NCBI GenBank assembly: GCA_033398695.1
Contig: CM065801.1
Location: forward strand, 8,928,001 to 8,992,000
DNA: 64,000 nt
DNA from: Orobanche coerulescens
Taxonomy: Eukaryota > Streptophyta > Magnoliopsida > Lamiales > Orobanchaceae
Reading direction: 5' to 3'
Part shown: positions 58,324-64,000 of the stretch, one piece after another
Layout of the letters: the number at the start of each line of letters is the position of its first letter
How positions within the stretch are numbered: the stretch's first letter is position 1
Notes under the pieces: model-generated
Databases searched by the model: none
The model's input: only the letters and a program-made list of their open reading frames with translations
What the model was told of the DNA's origin: nothing
Translations under genes and position numbers: made by a program

Positions 58324-59691
58324 TCATGCTAGTCCTAATACAACTTCAGGAGTGACACCACCAGAAGCAGCTTTACTGCTCCGTCGCGAACTTCGCTTGG
58401 TCGAAACAAGTAAATTATTATTCTCAAACTCGTCGATGGTTGCTGCTGGTCTCCCAATGTCGGATGATTTGAACACGGGATGTAAGTAGGCATCCCGTAA
58501 ATAAGCTTTCAAGTCTAAGTTTGGCTCCGTGGCCCTTTCCAACGTGTCCTTCACCATTGTGTCCTGTTCGGATAACAAACACAAAAAAACATTTTCTAAA
58601 CGATTTCGTATAGTATATTGTTTCGTTTGTTACGAAAACGGGAATACGCAAGAATCGTATCGCAACGGGCGAAAAACACTCTTCGCAAGAAGCAGTCTAT
58701 AGTTGATGATTGTCAAATGTTATGAGTTGTACCCGTTAATCCCTGTTGATTTATCATCTAACTGACCAGCCCGGCGAGGTATTTATTAAAGTAAACACAA
58801 TCATTAATGTATTTATTTAAGTGGGTATTTATAAGGAATAATCATAATACCGACCCCCCAGGTTTAGTGTATTTACAAAAAGACGCAGCTAACTATGAGA
58901 ACCACAAAAATCACCTTTGCGGTTTGATTTCGTATTACGTTTTTCCCGATCATTAGTCCGCCCGACTTTTTTTATTATTATCATCAAATATTTTATCACT
59001 ACAACCCTCGGCTTTTCTTCAACTTCTCGTCCGACTATTTGTAATAGTTAGAAGAACTGTGGATGTAAATATAAAATGCAAAACGAAAAGTTGAGGTTTA
59101 AGAAAGTTGAGGGATGTATGTAATTGGTGATTTTCGTGAGGTCCACTGACCACAAGTGTAAAATGTAAGACGAACGGAACCCTTGAGGGTCGTTTTTGTA
59201 ATTTCCAAAGCTAGTTGTTTTTGTTCTTTAATTTGGCCAAACCTCAAGGGTTGTAATGATTCCTATCATAATTTCGAAAAATAAACTGTTTCTTTTTGCA
59301 ATTACGGCAAACCATAGGGTAGGTTTTGCAATTTAATCCTTCAACACATCAGATATGACAGAACAGATCAAATGGCTTCTGAAAGAGAAATCAATGCAAT
59401 GATGTTCGACTAACCTGCAATGGGAACTTAACAAATGCCGACTCAAAGCGCCCCTTGCAAAAGTAATGAAACCAGACAGTCAAGACGGGTAGTACAAGCA
59501 GCACTGGAGTTGATTGGGCAATACTCTTTGTGCTCAGCAATCCCATCAGCAGTAGTTGTGAAATTATTAGACCTATAATTATACGACGATGAACACCTGG
59601 CCAAAACGCGGCACCACTCTCATACTTCTGGTCGTAAACATTGATGATCTGAACATAAGAACCAAACGCAGCGTTATCATATTACAGTTTC

Positions 59692-59759
<68 letters not shown>

Positions 59760-62700
59760 CAACATGACTTTCTGGCTTTTGAGTAGGGATGGCAACGGGT
59801 CGGGTCGGGTGCGGGTTTCATACTCCCTAAACCCACACCGAAATCACCACCCGAACCCAAACCCAAACCCAAAGGCTGTTTGGGTGGCAAAACAAAACCC
59901 ACACCCACACCCATTGGGTTCGGGTTTTTTCACCAAAACCCAAACCCGCAGCTTGATCAGAACCAAAATTCAAGTTTGGTGCTCATCCAAATTCAAATTT
60001 GATAAAATGCAAAATGTAGCATAATTTAACATAGTTTGAAAATGTCTATAGAATAATAAAATGGTTTACAAATGACAATACAATAATAACATAGTTTAAC
60101 ATATTCTTCAACATAGACTCTCAAGAATTTAAATTACAATTACATACAATTAACATAGGCAGAGTGAGTCCTGAGATGTGTAGGAAAGGAATGGGTGAAA
60201 AGTGAAAATCCTAATTTACACTTATATATACATAGTGTAATTAGGTAATTTAACATATAACTGGGCGGGTGTCTGGGTTTCGGGTGTGGGTTTGAGTGAT
60301 CCAAACTCGCACCCGTAATATCGGGTGTCGCCCGAACCCAAACTCAAACCCAGTCAACTCGGGTTTCGCCCGTTGACTTGAGTTCGGGTTCGGGTGGGCC
60401 CCACGGGTTTGGGCTTTCCTGCCATCCCTACTCTTGAGGGTGCAGTTTGTAAAATAAAAAAAAATGTCAGGAGTAAGTTGAAATTTTGAAAAGGATTGGG
60501 TCCTTTTTCTAATTAGACTATACTTCTACGGTAGTTTTTGTAACTGGTCCCTAATATAATGGAGTCATCCAAAAGTGAACCCCACAAGTATTTTTCCGGG
60601 AAGGAGCATTACCTGATGGCGATAAACCACATAGGAAAAGGCGAAGAAGACGATGATGAAAGGAATAATAAATGGCGTGACCACAGAATATACAAGTCCC
60701 AGCAGGAAATACAGTTGTATACGAGGTTCCGACGAGGCGAAGTTTATACAACCAGGATCCATCGCCTGTTCTCTGTCCTGTTCTGTCTTGACCAAGAATG
60801 TATTCTTTAGGTGGAATATTATTAAAGGAACCAATCTAAGAATCTCCGCAGCTATCCCGGCCCAACCATCGACCATAATATATGTAATAAAGAAAGTGGC
60901 TTTCATGGGAATGGCAACACCTACTGTTTTCGGAATCCTGCAATGTAGGATTTCTTTTAACGAAGCATGAAAAATCGGTATGTTTGTGCTATTAGTGGTG
61001 GAATGTTAAGAATTCAATGAAATACAAAAACAACCCTAAAATTTAGCTGTATTACAAAAAAATCTAGTTAGCCTTTATATCTAATAATTGCATTTTGTCT
61101 ACCGAACTAACGGGAGCTTTGCATTTTGTCTATAAACTTTGGGAAATTATCTTTTGTAAGCCTGAAGTTGAATATTTTGCACTTTACCCCCCGGGGGCTA
61201 GATACTTGGACTTACCATGAGTTAATTAACATAGTCTTTGGTCCAGGGGGTAAAGTGCAACGAATCACATAAGTTGATATATGTATTTTTACGGTTTGGA
61301 AAAGACGCTATAGCTTAAAGAGCAGTGCAATTCACCCGTTACCCAAAAACCACAAAAAAAAAAGTGGTCTTACCAATACCCGAATGATATTTGTGTTTGT
61401 AAATTAACAACTCAATGTGGTGGAATTTGTAAAGAGGAATGATACAGTCACATCTCCCCAACCACACCCCATACACACCCGGCTTTATGGGGTTGTATAA
61501 ATAAAATAATCATAATAATATTATATCTGTAAAGCATACGACACAACCCCATAAAGCACGGTTGTGTATGTGGTGTGGTTGGGGAGATGTGGCTGTATCA
61601 TTTCTCATTTGTAAAATAGAAAACATATGTAAAATTTGAAAACTAATGGGGTTTTATAAGCTCAACTTCAAAAGTAGTATTTGTAATTATCCCTAAAGAA
61701 AATAAAGATCAATTCTTGCTTAACAGAAGCAATATATAACATACTCTGAAGGGCTCTCGTTGAGAAACCTATGGAGCTGCTGGAATGCTGCTCCTGTGAC
61801 AATACTTCCAAAGAAGACATTTACGAGTAAAAACAAATGATATTTTCCGGCTGATCTTCTGTCCAGGGACGAAAGAGACGTGAGGCCTTCTATTTTGGAC
61901 ATTGTCATGAGAATTGTCGGAAGAATTATTAGGAATATCTTCAGGGCGATACCGGGCAGAAAACCTTGGACAACAGACTTCACCTTTTCCCTGAAGAAAA
62001 AAGAAGAGCTTGATCATCAACCGCGCTAGAGAAAGCTATATTTAAAAAACAGAGGGAAGGAGGGAGTTTAAAGAAATGAACTTACGCTTCGATCAATGGT
62101 TTTATAAACGGGAAAACCTTTTCGATGCCATCAATGCTTGCCAAGGACTGTACAAATGCAATAGGGATCATGAAAAAGAATGTGAGAAAGAACATAGCAA
62201 CAGCCATTAGCAGTTTTTTCACAGCAAGCTCAACATATGGTATAGCCAGATTGTCCCAGTAAACATCACGTGGTTCGGGCGCCCATTCTGTCAGCCAAAT
62301 TGTCGGATTGCTGGATTGTTGTGTTTGAGCACAAACAGCCGCACCCCATCGAGATTTAAACGAAACAAATGCTGCGGGTACTATGGCCTTTGGATCACTA
62401 ATTACCCTTTCTCTTTCTGCAGCTTCCTATATTCCCAGCAAAAAGTAGTAGTTAATAAATAAATATGAAATAATTGGGAGAATCACAAGACTATATCACC
62501 TATATTCCTCAGAAACATAGGTCTGACAACTATATCAAATCATGTAGTTTAGCGGCTTACCTCTTCAATTATCTTCTCAATTTCCGTTGTGTAGTAATCA
62601 ATAGCATCCACTGGCTTTCCCCAAAGTCCCCAACAACCTGTCTATAAACTTTAAAACCAAATAGATGATGCATTTATTCTAAAATTATGTGGAGATATGT

Positions 62701-63626
62701 ATTCAACGAACAGCTAATAATGTATGCACGAACAAACAAAACAACATAGTTAAAAGGAAAAACTTAGTGGTGCAAGGAAAAATACTACCTTTGTTCTTGG
62801 TCTCTTTTCTGGATTTCTCTCATACCGTGTTTGATAGTAAGTCCGCCAATTGTTTAAATTTTTCTTCTTCTCGACCAATTTGGCTAGTTTGTTTGCGTTG
62901 TATACGACCTGCAATCCAGTTATCGAAAAGCTATCGAAAGCTGTATAATATTTTTTAATGCACAAGGTTGATCTTTTCAGTCTTGGTTAATCTTGTTTTA
63001 CCTAAAGAAACTTTTGGGAGGCGAAAGTATATGTTATTTACTTTTCGATATATTTAAAAATCGTAGTAAAAAATTAAATGCAAACCTGATGTATGAGATA
63101 ATTATCTGGATGATTTACGCAAAAGAAATGCTCGACATGCTTGCTAACTGATTCATCAGGATCTGGAGGTACATTTCTCACAAGAACCTGAAAGGATAAA
63201 GGTTATTTTTTAATATGCAAAGTCTATTTGTAGCCTGGAGGGATATTTCTCACAAGAACATTCAGAAACTCACGGTGAATTGATCTGGACGACGATGTAC
63301 AGAAGCTAGGAACTGCAGCCTCTTGTCGGTGACGATCTGGTATTCTTTGTAAAGGACATAGCATGTCCAAAACGTGAAGACGTACGCCATTGCAATGTGT
63401 GCAATAAACCTGGAAAATACAATCAAAAAAATTAAATATCAATGCATATGAGATGCAAAACAAATTTAGTACTCACCTTAAAGATCCTGCAGGAACATTG
63501 GATATAGAAAGCTTGTCAATATCACTGAATGTTAAATCTTTAACGTCGTCCAGTGTTTCCCCAGTCCAATTGACCGGCACAAGTACCGCAAAAGCAAGTA
63601 GACCAATAGGGACAAATATTTTCAAT
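58324..63626 (-). CDS. OSCA1/CSC1-like hyperosmolality-gated cation channel, last 10 exons (5' end beyond window)
   Basis: Minus-strand exons: 63626-63477, 63409-63274, 63187-63086, 62908-62789, 62641-62561, 62426-62086, 61990-61745, 60937-60613, 59648-59415 and 58563-58324. All phases join, giving about 658 codons; the family runs near 750-780, so roughly 100 N-terminal residues lie to the right. Family blocks seen are KIFVPIGLLAFAVLVPVNWT, the segment before FTFWTCYVLYKEY, LVRNVPPDPDESVSKHVEHF, AAFVSFKSRWGAAVCAQTQQ, LTEWAPEPRDVYWDNLAIPY, FFMIPIAFVQSLASIDGIEK and VAIPMKATFFITYIMVDGWA. These represent the end of the first membrane segments, the cytosolic RRM-like domain and the multi-pass DUF221/RSN1 pore domain. 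The tail is basic and Ser-rich. Such proteins are plasma-membrane, stretch or osmotic-stress gated Ca-permeable channels. Clade 1 is likely. Confidence 0.93.
59694..59758. repeat. (CT)n then (TA)n microsatellite in the OSCA intron
   Basis: A run of CT dinucleotides is directly followed by a run of TA dinucleotides, just upstream of the hAT-type MITE at 59784. Confidence 0.9.
59784..60430. mobile_element. hAT-type MITE (family 5) in an intron of the OSCA gene, 647 bp
   Basis: Starts TAGGGATGGCAACGGG and ends TTTCCTGCCATCCCTA. The flanks CTTTTGAG (59776-59783) and CTCTTGAG (60431-60438) differ by one base. Both ends carry arrays of AACCCA/TGGGTT and CGGGT words; the centre is AT-rich. Confidence 0.88.
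61436..61608. mobile_element. Hairpin MITE in an intron of the OSCA gene
   Basis: Arms of about 60 bases are nearly perfect complements. AATGATACAGTCACATCTCC and CCAACCACACC at the left pair with GGTGTGGTTGG and GGAGATGTGGCTGTATCATT at the right. The loop is AT-rich and includes ATAATAATATTAT. A transcript of the intron in either direction would form a long stem. Confidence 0.85.
63221..63262 (-). repeat. Intronic partial copy of the following OSCA exon start
   Basis: Within the intron 63188-63273, minus sense, AATGTTCTTGTGAGAAATAT and CCCTCCAG repeat the exon start GTTCTTGTGAGAAATGTACC at 63187-63160 (the copy reads VLVRNIPP versus VLVRNVPP). It lacks the matching AG acceptor and a donor, so it is not a usable exon. 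Confidence 0.7.
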
Positions 63627-63696
63627 CTGCATTTAAGGTTTTCTAATTAGAGTGTGATCAAGAATCTGAAACAAAATTAAAATATTAAAAGAAAAA

Positions 63697-63828
63697 ACGT
63701 TCGATATATTAAAAGAAATTCAACAAGGGTAATAAATAGAAGTAAAACAAATCGAACTAATTAATATATTAAAAGAAATTCAACAAGGGTAATAAATAGA
63801 AGTAAAAAAAATCGAACTAATTAATTGA
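63697..63828. repeat. Tandem duplication in the OSCA intron
   Basis: TATATTAAAAGAAATTCAAC through AATCGAACTAATTAA occurs twice, at about 63697-63761 and 63762-63825, with one substitution. Further right, GTGTTTGGTAAATAA and GCGTTTGGTAAATAA form a second direct repeat. The stretch 63627-64000 contains no exon. Confidence 0.8.
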
Positions 63829-64000
63829 GGGTGTTTGGTAAATAATTCGTAAAAGTGCTTAGCTGTTCGTAGAAGTAGGCTGCCTCAAAAAAGTCCCAAA
63901 CCGACTAAACGAAACCGAGAATTATGGTTTCGATAGACAGAATCCAAAAGCAATAGATAGAAGCTAAGAGTTAATTAACTGGGAGCGTTTGGTAAATAAG

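Overview
This is a eudicot-type nuclear plant genomic window. It has intron-bearing genes with GT-AG introns, AT-rich intergenic DNA, nested LTR retrotransposons and many short terminal-inverted-repeat elements. The species cannot be named from the sequence.

Two real host genes lie tail to tail at the right. A complete 12-exon Mediator subunit gene of the MED33 (REF4/RFR1) family runs on the plus strand from 45096 to 54624; its spliced CDS adds up to 3942 nt (1313 codons plus stop). An OSCA1/CSC1-like mechano/osmosensitive cation channel gene runs on the minus strand (58324-63626 and beyond the right edge); its last 10 exons are present. A 5-exon, intron-containing, broken duplicate of MED33 lies at 2941-5888, so an old tandem duplication now flanks the transposon block. 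The far left holds the N-terminal part of a MULE transposase cut by a hAT-type element.

Between the two MED33 copies is a 35-kb nest. Element A (8703-43573) is an LTR element with a ruined gag, no pol, 3' tandem repeats and a multi-exon antisense ORF with its own TATA box. It is of the Tat-lineage type. Inserted into A are: B (16815-22107, 5-bp duplication TCCGC), C (26396-32076, minus strand, CACCT), D (32946-41809, unrelated, 3.2-kb LTRs, CAACC) and a probable solo LTR (22635-24644). B and C are gag-only relatives of A. No reverse transcriptase of any LTR element was found; the only RT trace is a 3' end fragment of an RTE-type LINE at 6178-6517.

At least five hAT-type families punctuate the window. 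Five of their insertions carry exact 8-bp target duplications and a sixth has a 1-mismatch pair; their ends begin TAGNG. One copy (10206-14023) carries a broken BED-finger transposase. Each hAT family has its own short GC-rich motif iterated near its ends. The LTR families likewise each carry their own CpG-rich palindromic word: GCGATCGC in A/B/C, TAGCGCxxGCTA in D, ACGGC/GCCGT words in the solo LTR. The layering gives a relative insertion order: A first, then B, C and D into A, then hAT elements into A, B and C.
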